A stretch of 64,000 nucleotides of DNA. Origin: Scheffersomyces stipitis CBS 6054 (lineage: Eukaryota > Ascomycota > Pichiomycetes > Serinales > Debaryomycetaceae). A program made the translations under genes and the position numbers. Location of the stretch: contig NC_009043.1 in NCBI RefSeq assembly GCF_000209165.1, forward strand, positions 992,001 through 1,056,000. Direction: 5' to 3'. The notes beneath the pieces are model-generated. The model saw nothing but the letters and a program-made list of their open reading frames with translations. It was not told the DNA's origin and ran no database searches. The number at the start of each line of letters is the position of its first letter. Position 1 is the first letter of the stretch. This document shows positions 20,763 through 30,074 of the stretch, piece by piece.

Positions 20763-22442
20763 ATGTATCTACAACAAATGCAATCGTCAGATACTGTGTC
20801 TACTTTGAGTGCTGAATCAGTAGATCTTGTGGCCAGCCGCATGTCCAAGGAAGTGTTGCAAAATGTAGAAATAGGTGAAGAAGAAAACGGAAAAGGTGTT
20901 CTTAGAAACACTGTCAATGTTCCTGAAACTGAAACCGAAACCGAAATCAGAATCAATCATGATAGGACTATGTTGGCCGAACCGAATTACCAGGATATCT
21001 CGTTGTCGAGGGAAATCGGGTTCATGGTTCTTATGTGTTTGTCCCAATTACTTACCCAAGCTGCCGTGTCACAAACCATGATTTCCGCTGATTACATTGC
21101 ACCCACATTTGGAGTTAGTGGTAGCCCAGGTGAAATTTCGTGGTTTTCTGCTTCCTTTTCATTGACCGTGGGGACATTTATTCTTATATCTGGCAGGCTC
21201 GGCGACATGTATGGATACAAGTTGTTGTACATCGTAGGCTACATTTGGTTCGCTGTATTTTCGTTGGCTACCGGGTTTGCCGGATTTGGCTCGTCAAGCG
21301 TATTGTTCAACGTCATGAGAGCTTTGCAAGGAATTGGCCCAGCTATCATGATGCCCAACTCCCAAGCTTTGATCAGTAGCTTTTACCCCAACACCTTCAG
21401 AAAATCAATCTGTATGTGTTTATTCGGTGCTGTAGCTCCAAGTGGTTTCACTTTAGGTGCCTTCTTCAGTGCCATCTTTGCCCAGTTCTCGTGGTGGCCC
21501 TGGACTTTCTGGGTTTGTGGAATTGTCAGTTTCTTTGTTGCCATATGTGCTTACTTCGTTATTCCAAATAAGATCGGGACCAGGTCGAGTGTTTCTTTTG
21601 ACTTTTATGGTTCTACTGCTGGAGTTGCAGGTATGGTGTTAATTAACTTTGCCTGGAATCAAGGTCCTGTAGTTGGTTGGGACAAGCCATATGTGTATCT
21701 GATGTTAATTGTTGGTATCTTCTGTATCATTGGATTCCTCTTTATTGAAAAGAAAGTCAAAGATCCATTAATTTCACAGGAAGTATTGAAGGGCGAAACT
21801 GGAGCTGTTTTATGTTGTATTGCAGCTGGTTGGTCTACGTTTGGAATCTGGTTGTTCTATTACTTCAGATGGTCAATGCTTGTTGATGGTGACACGCCCA
21901 TTCTTTCCGTTACTAAGAGTTTAGTTGTTATCTTTCCAGGCTTCATTGCTGCTCTTTCGACTGGATACTTGGTACATAGAATACCTTCTTCTTTCATATT
22001 GCTTATAGCAATGCTTGCCTTTTTCACAGGTATTGTATTGATGGGCACCAGACCTGTTGGTCAGATCTACTGGTCTCAGAAGTTCGTGAGTCTAATTATC
22101 GAGCCATTCGGTATGGACATGTCCTTCCCAGCTGCATGTATCATTCTCAGTGGAGCCTTGCCAGCCGCACAACAGGGTATGGCAGGTTCTTTAGTTTCAA
22201 CATTTGTGAACTATTCCATTTCAATTGGTTTGGGCATAGCTGGAACGGTTGAATATTACGTTACCAAGAATATGGAACCTTCGCTAGATACTACAGTCTA
22301 CGGCATGCGGCGTGCCTTCCAAATGGGTTATGGTTTGGCCGGACTTGGAGTCTTGATAGCTTGCTCTTTCGTGTACATTCAACTTGTACAAAGAAGAAAG
22401 GAAGCAAACCAAGAGAGTGTAGGAAAGAACCTGCTTGGCTGA
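20763..22442 (+). CDS. MFS exporter, DHA2 family (Atr1-like)
   Basis: Major-facilitator proton antiporter predicted to have 14 membrane segments, of the drug:H+ antiporter-2 group. It resembles S. cerevisiae Atr1/YMR279C (aminotriazole and boron export) in several diagnostic places: FILISGRLGDMYGYKLLYIVG (motif A, about residues 138-158), RALQGIGPAIMMPN (motif C region), FRKSICMCLFGAVAPSGFTLGA, LINFAWNQGPVVGW, and FGMDMSFPAACIILSGALP near the C-terminus. An 80-residue acidic cytosolic N-terminus precedes the first helix, with an alternative Met at residue 7 (MQSSD). At 559 residues it fits the family. The exported substrate is unknown; other Atr1 relatives transport ammonium or low-affinity drugs. 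It lies between MNN2-type and NIT3 genes on the same strand without evident functional link. Confidence 0.88.
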   Translation: MYLQQMQSSDTVSTLSAESVDLVASRMSKEVLQNVEIGEEENGKGVLRNTVNVPETETETEIRINHDRTMLAEPNYQDISLSREIGFMVLMCLSQLLTQAAVSQTMISADYIAPTFGVSGSPGEISWFSASFSLTVGTFILISGRLGDMYGYKLLYIVGYIWFAVFSLATGFAGFGSSSVLFNVMRALQGIGPAIMMPNSQALISSFYPNTFRKSICMCLFGAVAPSGFTLGAFFSAIFAQFSWWPWTFWVCGIVSFFVAICAYFVIPNKIGTRSSVSFDFYGSTAGVAGMVLINFAWNQGPVVGWDKPYVYLMLIVGIFCIIGFLFIEKKVKDPLISQEVLKGETGAVLCCIAAGWSTFGIWLFYYFRWSMLVDGDTPILSVTKSLVVIFPGFIAALSTGYLVHRIPSSFILLIAMLAFFTGIVLMGTRPVGQIYWSQKFVSLIIEPFGMDMSFPAACIILSGALPAAQQGMAGSLVSTFVNYSISIGLGIAGTVEYYVTKNMEPSLDTTVYGMRRAFQMGYGLAGLGVLIACSFVYIQLVQRRKEANQESVGKNLLG

Positions 22443-22751
22443 TGTGCAATACTTACAAACTACGCATTACAAACTCATCACATTGCATATTTATTTAATT
22501 ATTATAGACTGATAAACTAATACCAAACTGTCATTATTGAACACTTGCTCAGAAGAAATGGTTGTGAAAAGTATTCCGAATCGGGAGGTCGCACTGTGGC
22601 TTCCAATTAGTAAGGACTAAATCGTACCGTACATATATTCTCTTCTCTAAAATTACAATTGCTCAGACATCTACGACACTCTTCTTTTTACAATTCAGTT
22701 TAGAAAGTGCTCGTAGCTCGTTACTAACAAGCATAATAGACCAAGCACGCT
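22443..22751. other. Intergenic, NIT3 upstream region
   Basis: 309 bp. A perfect TACTAAC at 22722-22728 followed by AATAG (ending 22739) lies just upstream of the NIT3 ATG and would serve as branch point and acceptor of a 5'-leader intron, but I find no strong donor (the best is GTAAGG at 22610). Confidence 0.5.
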
Positions 22752-23672
22752 ATGGCCGTTTCTCCTGTATTAAAATCGCCGTTATCCAAGTCGTTGAAAG
22801 TCGCACTTATCCAGTTGAAAGCTGGAGCTGATAAGAGTGCTAACTTGGCCAAAGTAACGAAATTCATAGATGAAGCCATTGCTACTTCTACCATTGGTTC
22901 CTTGGACTTGGTGATGTTGCCAGAATGTTTCAACTCGCCATATGCCGTGGACCAGTTCAGAAACTACGCTGAGTTGATCCCTTCTGGGGAGACTACTTCC
23001 GTATTGTCTGAGTTGGCTAAGAAACATAAGGTGTACATCATTGGAGGGTCCATTCCGGAATTGGACCCCGAAGCAGGCAACAAGATCTTTAACACTTCGT
23101 TAACTTTTGCACCAAGTGGAGACATCATTGCCAAGCATCGTAAGGCCCATTTATTTGACATTGACATCCCTGGAGGAATCACCTTTCAAGAGTCTGTGAC
23201 CTTGACGGGAGGAGACAAGGCTACTGTCTTCAAGTTGGGAGATTTCGGTAACGTAGGTTTGGGTATCTGCTACGATATCCGGTTCCCTGAATTGGCTCAA
23301 ATTGCATCTCGTAGTCCTCACAACTCGTTTGCCATGTTTTACCCAGGAGCTTTCAACACTACCACGGGCCCTTTACACTGGCATTTGCTTGCAAGATCCA
23401 GAGCTGTGGACAACGAGTTATATACCGTGTTATGTAGTCCTGCTAGAGACGTAGAGGGCGGAGGCTACCAAGCTTACGGGCATTCCTTGGTGGTGGACCC
23501 TTATGGAAAAGTCATTGCTGAAGCTGGTGAAGGTGAAGAAATCGTTTTTGCTGAATTAGATAAGGAACTTATTCCCAAAGCCAGAGAAGGCATTCCAGTT
23601 CATTATCAAAGAAGATTTGATATCTACGAAGACTTCGTAGGCAAAGGAAATGCCAAGGTCAGCGATTTATAG
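22752..23672 (+). CDS. NIT3: Omega-amidase / deaminated glutathione amidase, nitrilase family (Nit3)
   Basis: Carbon-nitrogen hydrolase closest to yeast Nit3 and mammalian Nit2, which hydrolyse alpha-ketoglutaramate and ketosuccinamate to keto acids plus ammonia. The catalytic triad of the nitrilase superfamily is intact: Glu58 in LPECFNSPY, Lys131 in HRKAHLFDIDIPG, and Cys173 in GLGICYDIRFPE. The surrounding GGSIPE, FYPGAFNTTTGPLHW and RSRAVDNELY blocks match Nit2/Nit3 rather than other nitrilases. The 306-residue length is normal, slightly longer at the N-terminus than human NIT2. I found no in-frame CTG codon, in keeping with good expression in a CTG-Ser yeast. The stop lies 41 bp from that of the convergent hydrolase gene. 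Confidence 0.95.
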   Translation: MAVSPVLKSPLSKSLKVALIQLKAGADKSANLAKVTKFIDEAIATSTIGSLDLVMLPECFNSPYAVDQFRNYAELIPSGETTSVLSELAKKHKVYIIGGSIPELDPEAGNKIFNTSLTFAPSGDIIAKHRKAHLFDIDIPGGITFQESVTLTGGDKATVFKLGDFGNVGLGICYDIRFPELAQIASRSPHNSFAMFYPGAFNTTTGPLHWHLLARSRAVDNELYTVLCSPARDVEGGGYQAYGHSLVVDPYGKVIAEAGEGEEIVFAELDKELIPKAREGIPVHYQRRFDIYEDFVGKGNAKVSDL

Positions 23673-23713
23673 AATGTCTATAATTGTGTATATCTATATA
23701 TATATGTACATGA
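23673..23713. terminator. Compact bidirectional 3' region
   Basis: Only 41 bp separate the convergent stops of NIT3 and the hydrolase gene. The spacer contains TATCTATATATATATGTACA, a TATATA efficiency element that can serve both strands. Confidence 0.6.
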
Positions 23714-24751
23714 TTAAATCTCTTCGTCTTCCTTTCTCTCTATGAATTCAACCAACACCTCCATGAATGCCTTTGGATTCTCACTGATCAACCAATGGCC
23801 AGCTTCCACGTCTCTAACCTCGAAGTCTGGGAAATACTTTCCGATGTCAGGAATCACTTCGTCCGGAACATATGGTGAGTTGGTACCTCTGACAAACAAT
23901 GCTGGTCCTCCAGTCCACCTGACAATATTCAGATCATAGGGCCAGCTGGCAATGTTTCCGGCAGTAATAGCTTTACCGATAACATCAAGAGGCACCTTAG
24001 AGGTGATTACATCTTCCTTTCTTCCTCTTTTAACATTGGTAAGCAAAAATTGACGCACGGTCTGGTTAGATTCGACTTGGGCCAAGAGCTTGTCAAGATC
24101 CTTAATGTCTGTGTACTTGTATTTTTCCAAACCAAGTCGAAGTTGGTTGACGTATTTGCCAAACGATCCAGTAGAGTCGTTACCAGAAACCATCACGGGT
24201 GAATTGTCTACTGCTACAATCATCCTGGGCAAATCTGGACGACGAAGTGCTACAGCCATAGAAGTTTTGGCTCCAAGAGAATGGCCCACCAAGATGGGTT
24301 TGGCAAAATCGGGAAATTTCTGATCTACAATGAACTTTTCTACATCAGCAGCTAATGAAGGGTAATCCAATCTGCTGATATGAGGCGATTCACCAAAGTT
24401 ACGCAAGTCAAGACAGTAGACGTCCCTGTCTAAAGTCACAGCTAGCTGTTTAGCAACAGTCCTATTATTTGATCTAGAACCAAATAACCCATGCAAGAAT
24501 ATCAAAGGCGATTTGAAAATGGCTGGTTCGTGTGGTGGAGAGTGTTTATCGAATTTCAAATCCACCGTCTCTATAGTTCCGTCTATAGCCAAAGAGTCTC
24601 CAAGATATTGAGGGTCAACATGGGCATAGGATGTGCTACGTACAACCGAAGCAGATGAAAATGAAGCACGATTTAAAAAGACTCGAGGGATAGCTCTCAG
24701 CGATAAAATCGTTTTGGTTCCAAACATGGAGTAACTCAAACAGCATGCCAT
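23714..24751 (-). CDS. Mitochondrial alpha/beta hydrolase, Eat1/Imo32 family
   Basis: Alpha/beta-hydrolase-fold enzyme related to yeast ethanol acetyltransferase Eat1 and to Imo32. Eat1 makes ethyl acetate from acetyl-CoA and ethanol inside mitochondria; Imo32 has no firm assignment. The maximal open frame starts at a TTG (24763); the first ATG is at 24751, giving 345 residues. The N-terminus (Arg-rich, with Ser and Ala, few acidic residues for about 40 positions) looks like a mitochondrial presequence. Visible motifs are the oxyanion loop HGLFGSRSNNR, YCLDLRNFGESPH, the nucleophile elbow VGHSLGAKT (Ser158) and the C-terminal catalytic-His block VEAGHWLISENP. An Asp in between completes the triad; I did not assign it. 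Deciding between Eat1 and Imo32 needs a phylogeny. Confidence 0.85.
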   Translation of the reverse strand: MACCLSYSMFGTKTILSLRAIPRVFLNRASFSSASVVRSTSYAHVDPQYLGDSLAIDGTIETVDLKFDKHSPPHEPAIFKSPLIFLHGLFGSRSNNRTVAKQLAVTLDRDVYCLDLRNFGESPHISRLDYPSLAADVEKFIVDQKFPDFAKPILVGHSLGAKTSMAVALRRPDLPRMIVAVDNSPVMVSGNDSTGSFGKYVNQLRLGLEKYKYTDIKDLDKLLAQVESNQTVRQFLLTNVKRGRKEDVITSKVPLDVIGKAITAGNIASWPYDLNIVRWTGGPALFVRGTNSPYVPDEVIPDIGKYFPDFEVRDVEAGHWLISENPKAFMEVLVEFIERKEDEEI

Positions 24752-25404
24752 GGTGGAAAGCAATGAAGTGAATGACAGTGAAGAAACAGAGGTCTACTAA
24801 GATATGAGAATTCGCATTTTTCAATGTACCTCTGGAACCAAAAAAGTCAGATTTTGCAATCATCAACTGCAATATGAGAGAGTATAATATGTAACCATTA
24901 AACCCTAAAAGGAAGAAATAGGATAATTATGTGATTCTGTTTCTCTAAATTGTTATATATTCATTGTGTCTTTGGTACAAATATATCAATGTGTGTTTGT
25001 ATTTGAGTAATTTTGCAATATATCTGTAAATTCCATGAAAAATTATACTGAAGAAGATTACGAGGAGATACGTATCTGTTTTAGAGAGTATTAAGCAAAC
25101 GTCGATATCATTCTACGGGAACTTAATTTGTTGGTTTCCTTTAGTTGGAAATGCTTGCTTCTACGCTACCAGCCGTGGGCTACGAAACCAATATTGTGGA
25201 TCCCCCACAAATATTCGCACAAAAAACGTTTTGATGTCAGTGGAGAGAGTTTGGGGGAACATTCTGTCAACTTGCATAATGCAAAACGAAGTTCTTCCGA
25301 GAACCCACCGGGTATTTTATGGGCATACCCTTTTTTCACGATTTTTACATCAATTGGCACCCCTACAAGTGGAACCACCTATCTTATTCTACTCTTATCT
25401 AACA
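24752..25404. other. Divergent promoter region
   Basis: 653 bp between the Eat1/Imo32-like gene (-) and the spliced aldo-keto reductase (+). It contains one CCCCT stress-element core (25360-25364) about 45 bp upstream of the reductase ATG, and AT-rich stretches. Frames of 60-110 codons here overlap each other on both strands and look random. Confidence 0.55.
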
Positions 25405-26409
25405 ATGCCTGCTACAAAGTAAGTACCGTAGATTATAGTAGTTGCTCCTCGGAATTTTTCACTTGATTCATGTACTAATTTCTCATTTAGAGCCACCAAA
25501 GTTTTTCAACTTAACGACGAAACCTCCATCCCAGGCGTAGGTCTTGGAACATGGCAGTCTACCAATGACGAAGTGTACAATGCAGTCTTAACAGCATTGA
25601 GATATGGTTACAGACATATTGATACTGCTGCAGCCTACGGCAATGAAAGTGTCATCGGTAGAGCCATCAAAGACTCCGGTATTCCACGTGAAGAATTATA
25701 CATCACCACAAAGTTGTGGTGTACCAAACATGACAACCCTGAGGCTGCTCTTGACGAATCTTTGTCCAACTTGGGATTGGACTATGTGGATTTGTACTTG
25801 ATCCATTGGCCAGTTTTCTTGAATCCTAATGGTAACGATCCCAAGTTCCCTACTTTGCCCAACGGTAAACGTGACATTGTCACCGACTGGAATTTTGTAA
25901 AGACTTACGAATTACTTCAACCATTGGTTGCATTGGGAAAGACCAAGTCAATTGGAGTCTCGAACTTTTCTGTGACCAACTTGGAAAAGCTCTTGAATGC
26001 TCCAACCACCAAGATTGTTCCAGTCGTCAACCAGGTCGAATTGCACCCATACTTGCCCCAGCAACAGTTGTTGGAATACACCAAGAAGCATGGTATTGTG
26101 TTGGAAGCGTACTCTCCATTGGGATCTACCAACTCACCTCTTTTCAAGGACGAAACCGTAGTCAAGATTGCCGAAAAGAATGGAGTCTCTCCAGCAACCA
26201 TCTTGATCTCGTGGGCTCTATGGAGAGGAACTGTAGTTTTGCCCAAGTCTGTTACTGAGTCAAGGGTCCAAAGTAACTTCGAAGTCATCAACTTGAGCGA
26301 CGAAGACGGCCAGACAATTGACAACATCCACAAGGTCAAAGGAGTTCACAGATTCATCAATCCTAACTGGGATCCTGTCGTTGTCTTTGACGCGGATTCC
26401 AAGTTGTAG
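25405..26409 (+). CDS. Aldo-keto reductase (Gcy1/Ypr1-like), spliced
   Basis: NADPH-dependent carbonyl/aldehyde reductase of the AKR superfamily; Gcy1 and Ypr1 relatives act on glyceraldehyde, dihydroxyacetone and 2-methylbutyraldehyde. Read continuously, the frame opens only at 25573 and lacks the first strand of the barrel. Joining 25405-25418 (ATG CCT GCT ACA AA) to 25491-26409 removes a 72-bp intron and gives 310 residues beginning MPATKATKVFQLNDETSIPG, which restores the conserved PxxGxGTW start. Catalytic tetrad: Asp49, Tyr54, Lys79, His110. The GYRHIDTAAAYGNE, TKLWCTKH, IHWPVF and SIGVSNFS blocks are standard for the family. I saw no in-frame CTG codon. The gene is convergent with SHO1 and divergent from the Eat1-like gene. 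Exact substrate is unresolved. Confidence 0.93.
25419..25490 (+). other. Intron in the aldo-keto reductase gene
   Basis: A 72-bp intron with donor GTAAGT at 25419, branch sequence TACTAAT at 25473-25479 and acceptor TTTAG ending at 25490. Splicing keeps the frame (AA|A) and supplies the missing N-terminus. Exon 1 has only 14 coding bases. Without splicing, a TAA stop follows the fifth codon. Confidence 0.9.
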
Positions 26410-26577
26410 ACCAGATACAAGTTAAAGTAGTAGAACCACAAGTAAAATGGTTAAGAAACGGATATACATTTATAATAGTCTGAATAGAAATAAATAGAAA
26501 GAACGTAAGCACGGAGCTTGAAGCTAAAGATACAGGAGGTGAACAATTTGCAAGAAAATACGAGAGATAGTAGCTAT
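26410..26577. terminator. Shared 3' region of convergent genes
   Basis: 168 bp between the reductase stop and the SHO1 stop, AT-rich with ATACATTTATAATA-type runs; likely polyadenylation signals for both. Confidence 0.4.
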
Positions 26578-27528
26578 CTACTGATCCAACAATTTCACGT
26601 AGTTGGATGGACAGATCCCGACCTGCCCGTTGGATCTTCTGGCCTGCCACCACTTGCCGTCTATGTCATCGACCTCCAAGACCTCATCCTTGATAAAGGA
26701 GATTTCGTTTATGTCGTCTGGATTGGCATCGTAGCTGTACAAGGCCTTGGCTTTATATCTAAAAGTTATTCCTACGTGATTCGAAGCTTGATCACTAAAC
26801 ACGCCGTTCTTCACTGGATTACTGGCTGTGACATTGTTGTTATTGTTGGTCAAGTCTCTTGATTGTCTTGACTGTCTAACATCTGAGCTGGAGAAGTTTT
26901 CCAAGCCGTTGAGTTGAGACGACGACATGTACTTGTTGGTAGTCAACTGGGACTGTCTTACGTTGTTTCCTTCGAACTGGGCATTGGTTTGAGAACGAGG
27001 CATGACAGGGTTGACGTACTTTCTGTATTCTTCATCTTCTTCCTCAGTTTCCTCTAATCTGTTGGCACCACGAGACGAAGAGATATGGCCGTGGTTATGG
27101 TTGTGAGATTTGAGGGAAAACGAGTCGATGAACTGGTTGGTGGGCGATTCTGGATGGCCTCCAAAATATAAGATCCAAATCAAGTTGAGGATCGACAACA
27201 AGATGCAGCCGGCAGCACAGGCCAAGTTCCCGGAGCTATTGGAGTTGTAGATGACCTGATTGATGGTATTGGTGGTGTATACAAAGGCAACTGAAACCAA
27301 ACCGACCAAGGTAAACTTGTATAGTTCGATGTTGTTGTTCAAGTACAAGAAGAACACCACCACGATGATGAGGATCTGGTACACTATCCCCCACCACGAG
27401 AAACGGGGGAACTTAGATTGGTTAGAGGCAGCAGCACCAGCAAGAGCTACAATCCACGATATGACCCCGTACGAGATGGTTGTGATCGCAAACGGGTCGC
27501 TAGTGAAGTTGGACAAGGACATAGGCAT
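26578..27528 (-). CDS. SHO1: Osmosensor membrane protein Sho1
   Basis: Plasma-membrane sensor/scaffold of the HOG osmotic-stress pathway and of filamentous-growth signalling; its SH3 domain recruits the MAPKK Pbs2. The 316-residue protein has a short N-terminus, four membrane segments (about residues 13-34, 44-63, 72-90 and 102-122), a Ser/Asn-rich linker, and a C-terminal SH3 domain (about 259-316) with the standard ALYSYDANPDD, WWQARR and GICPSNYV ligand-binding blocks. Length and order match yeast and Candida Sho1 (about 370-390 in those species, so the linker is slightly shorter here). The start is MPMSL, with a second Met at residue 3. It has a very long divergent upstream region (2.5 kb) shared with alternative oxidase. 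Confidence 0.97.
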   Translation of the reverse strand: MPMSLSNFTSDPFAITTISYGVISWIVALAGAAASNQSKFPRFSWWGIVYQILIIVVVFFLYLNNNIELYKFTLVGLVSVAFVYTTNTINQVIYNSNSSGNLACAAGCILLSILNLIWILYFGGHPESPTNQFIDSFSLKSHNHNHGHISSSRGANRLEETEEEDEEYRKYVNPVMPRSQTNAQFEGNNVRQSQLTTNKYMSSSQLNGLENFSSSDVRQSRQSRDLTNNNNNVTASNPVKNGVFSDQASNHVGITFRYKAKALYSYDANPDDINEISFIKDEVLEVDDIDGKWWQARRSNGQVGICPSNYVKLLDQ

Positions 27529-28680
27529 TTTGTGAGGGGCTACGTTGATCTTCTGACGTGGAATAGGTGTTGAAAATGGTTGGTGTTAAGGAAAAATTGA
27601 GATCGCGGGATATATCGACAAGAAAATTGAATGATTTTGATATTTCGGCCCGTTCTTCGACTTTTTTGTTTTTCAGGTTGTTGTCAGTGATGTGCTGATT
27701 AAGTTTTGATGCTTATGGTATACACCAGTCAGCGTAACGGTGTGATATGGCAGAAAGATGGAGAAGAAGTAAACACAACAAAGAAAAAAAACTTGATCAG
27801 ATTTGAGAATGAAATAAATTTTCTATGCGGGACCCTTAGCGATCAGCCACTAAACCACAACGAGGTGAGTAACGATAGTATGTTTGAGAAAAAAAAACTA
27901 AAAAAGAACTGGAAAAGATGCTTGTAGCAGTGCTTGTAGCTTTGTCTAGGTATGGATGGCGTATCGAAGTGATGATCTGATGGCAGACCTGATTCTACTT
28001 TTGAACCAATTACAATGTATGAGCACCAGAGGTGAACTGAAAAAAAGCACAAAGACCAAGCATTAAGAAGGAGCCAACAAAACGAACAAAGTACTGCTCT
28101 TCGCGCAGCGTCTATTGGAGATTATAAGCAAATCTCCACTGGTGGCAGCGGCAGCTGTGCGTTTATTGGACTTAAGACCTCCCAACAGCCCAGAGAGGAA
28201 ATTCCTGCCTTAGCATCAAGAACAGGGTGAAACACTACAGCTCCAACAATAGCTAAGTGTCTGGCCAGATCAGGACAGTTTTTCACGTTGGAGCTTTGCC
28301 AACCCAAGCGCACAATGAGAAGGTAGAGAGCTGCAGATATACGGCCGTACCGAAACGCTAACTCTCTGTTCTACAATCTACTGGGCTTGCCATACCAGGT
28401 GATTCTACACTACAATATCCACCACAACAATAATTCTATATAGATTATTAAATCAACTAACAGGGCTTAATACGCCTAATGCCCCGTAACTCCCGTGGGG
28501 CCACCGACGCGGTAGCATTTGCAACGAAGGAGGTGAGCTGAGTCCCTCGAGGAACCAGAAACGAGGTGCAATTCAAAACGGATGGCACACAGTCCCATAC
28601 TGAGCCGTTCTGGGCCAATCCAGAGGCTGCTAGACACAGCTACTGTATCGGGCTATAGTCTACCATCTTCTAATCTACAT

Positions 28681-28709
28681 CAGCATTAGCATTAGCATCA
28701 GCATTAGCT
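28681..28709. repeat. Hexamer microsatellite (AGCATT/AGCATC)
   Basis: About five consecutive near-identical hexamers (CAGCAT, TAGCAT, TAGCAT, CAGCAT, TAGCTT). Noncoding; likely length-polymorphic. Confidence 0.8.
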
Positions 28710-29862
28710 TCTAGACTAAAGAAGAGCCCCTGATGTCGGACCTGAAACGAAACGGTTAAAGTGGTTTTTCAACATCTGCGTTTTTCCAATTTTTATGGGA
28801 TGAGAATTTGATCCGGACCGTCTCCAAGTCGTGTTTCTTGCGCCCATTGTTTATCTCATATTGTTGTTGTATTTGTGGTACGTCGCGTACAATAAAGAGC
28901 ATTCCTGGTCTAGACTGTTGTGGACACGATCGCAATCCTCCAGCTGAAACAATCAGAAGCAATTGCATCAGGTGTCGAGTCAGCTGACCTCTTCCAACTA
29001 ATTTCAGCGGCCCTTGGTTCTGTTCTCCTGATAAGGACATTTTTTGCATAGACGTTTCATCTCATCTCCCGAAGCAGCAACTTCTCTAGATAGTGGTGAG
29101 GCGGTCGTCTCAGGAGTTCTGGCTCGTCTTTACGTCTTCGCATCTCATCTTTTCGTCTTTAAGTTCCTGACCCTCGTACTTTCGTACTTCGCACATTTCC
29201 CCTAATACGAATGGCGATCATTACGTAATATTCTGCCATCCCAAATTGCTCTGGATCGCTGCGAGGCTGAAACGGAAAGTCATCATCCGTTGATCCTTGT
29301 GTCCTTTCGTTGTCTACGCCCAATCTTTTGCAATCGGACATTAACCATCGAAGTCATGCATATGTTCCATTCTGTCAATACAAATTTGATTCACGAAGCA
29401 AAACCGGTGCACCTCCCGACAACTTCCGCACAGAGCGGAAAAACAATCTGCTCAAACTAGCTGGAACACTTTCCCAAACGGGGTTTGAGAACAGAACTGG
29501 AAACTGGAGTCATGGATTAGATTACGCTGTACGGCCATTGGTCAAAATGGCAGACGAGCCAGCGCTCAACTGATGTAAAGAGGAAGAACTCGGAAACGGA
29601 ATATGGCTTCCATGCTCTGAATGAAACTCCGTATTCCCTAGCTAATACCCGCACCCCAGCCGTATGGCTGTACCAGTGACTCCGAGACATCTGCTTGTAG
29701 AGTAAGCGATTTCACCAAAAAGTCGAATTGAAAACGAATCCAACTATCAGTCCATATTTCTCTACCGGTCTTTCCATGAAGACATCTGAGTTACTGTTAC
29801 ACTCGACAAGCTACACTCTACTAAATGGCTGTTCCAAAAAAGCCCCTTCAGATGGAAGTATG

Positions 29863-29890
29863 GCCGCGGAATCAATGGTATATAAATAAA
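29863..29890 (+). promoter_or_regulatory. Stress-element core and TATA box of alternative oxidase
   Basis: CCCCT (29863-29867), the Msn2/4-type stress core, lies 12 bp before a TATATAAATAAA run (29879-29890), which is 196 bp upstream of the oxidase ATG. The TATA assignment is good by position; the stress core is short enough to occur by chance. Confidence 0.5.
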
Positions 29891-30074
29891 TGTAAAATTG
29901 CGCAAAGCTAATACTCAAATTATAATATTATAATATTATATCTAAGTCTGCAATGTTTTTTCTGTTGCTCATAGACTCTCGTAATTCCTATAAATATAAC
30001 TGATTCCAGTGCAATTCCATCTTTATCCCTTTTCTCCTCTTCCTCATCCAGTCTAGCAATTCAATTAAATTACA

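Larger units (their letters stand above)
27529..30074. other. Long divergent intergenic region, SHO1 / alternative oxidase
   Basis: 2.5 kb without a supportable gene. Frames of 60-97 codons (for example the minus strand at 28756-29049) show no family features or hydrophobic pattern. It holds a hexamer repeat (28681-28709), a stress-element core and a TATA run close to the oxidase gene. A long upstream region suits a strongly regulated oxidase gene. Confidence 0.55.

Noticed and set aside
28756..29049. 97-codon minus-strand frame in the SHO1-oxidase interval
   Set aside because: No domain, no hydrophobic pattern and poor codon use.
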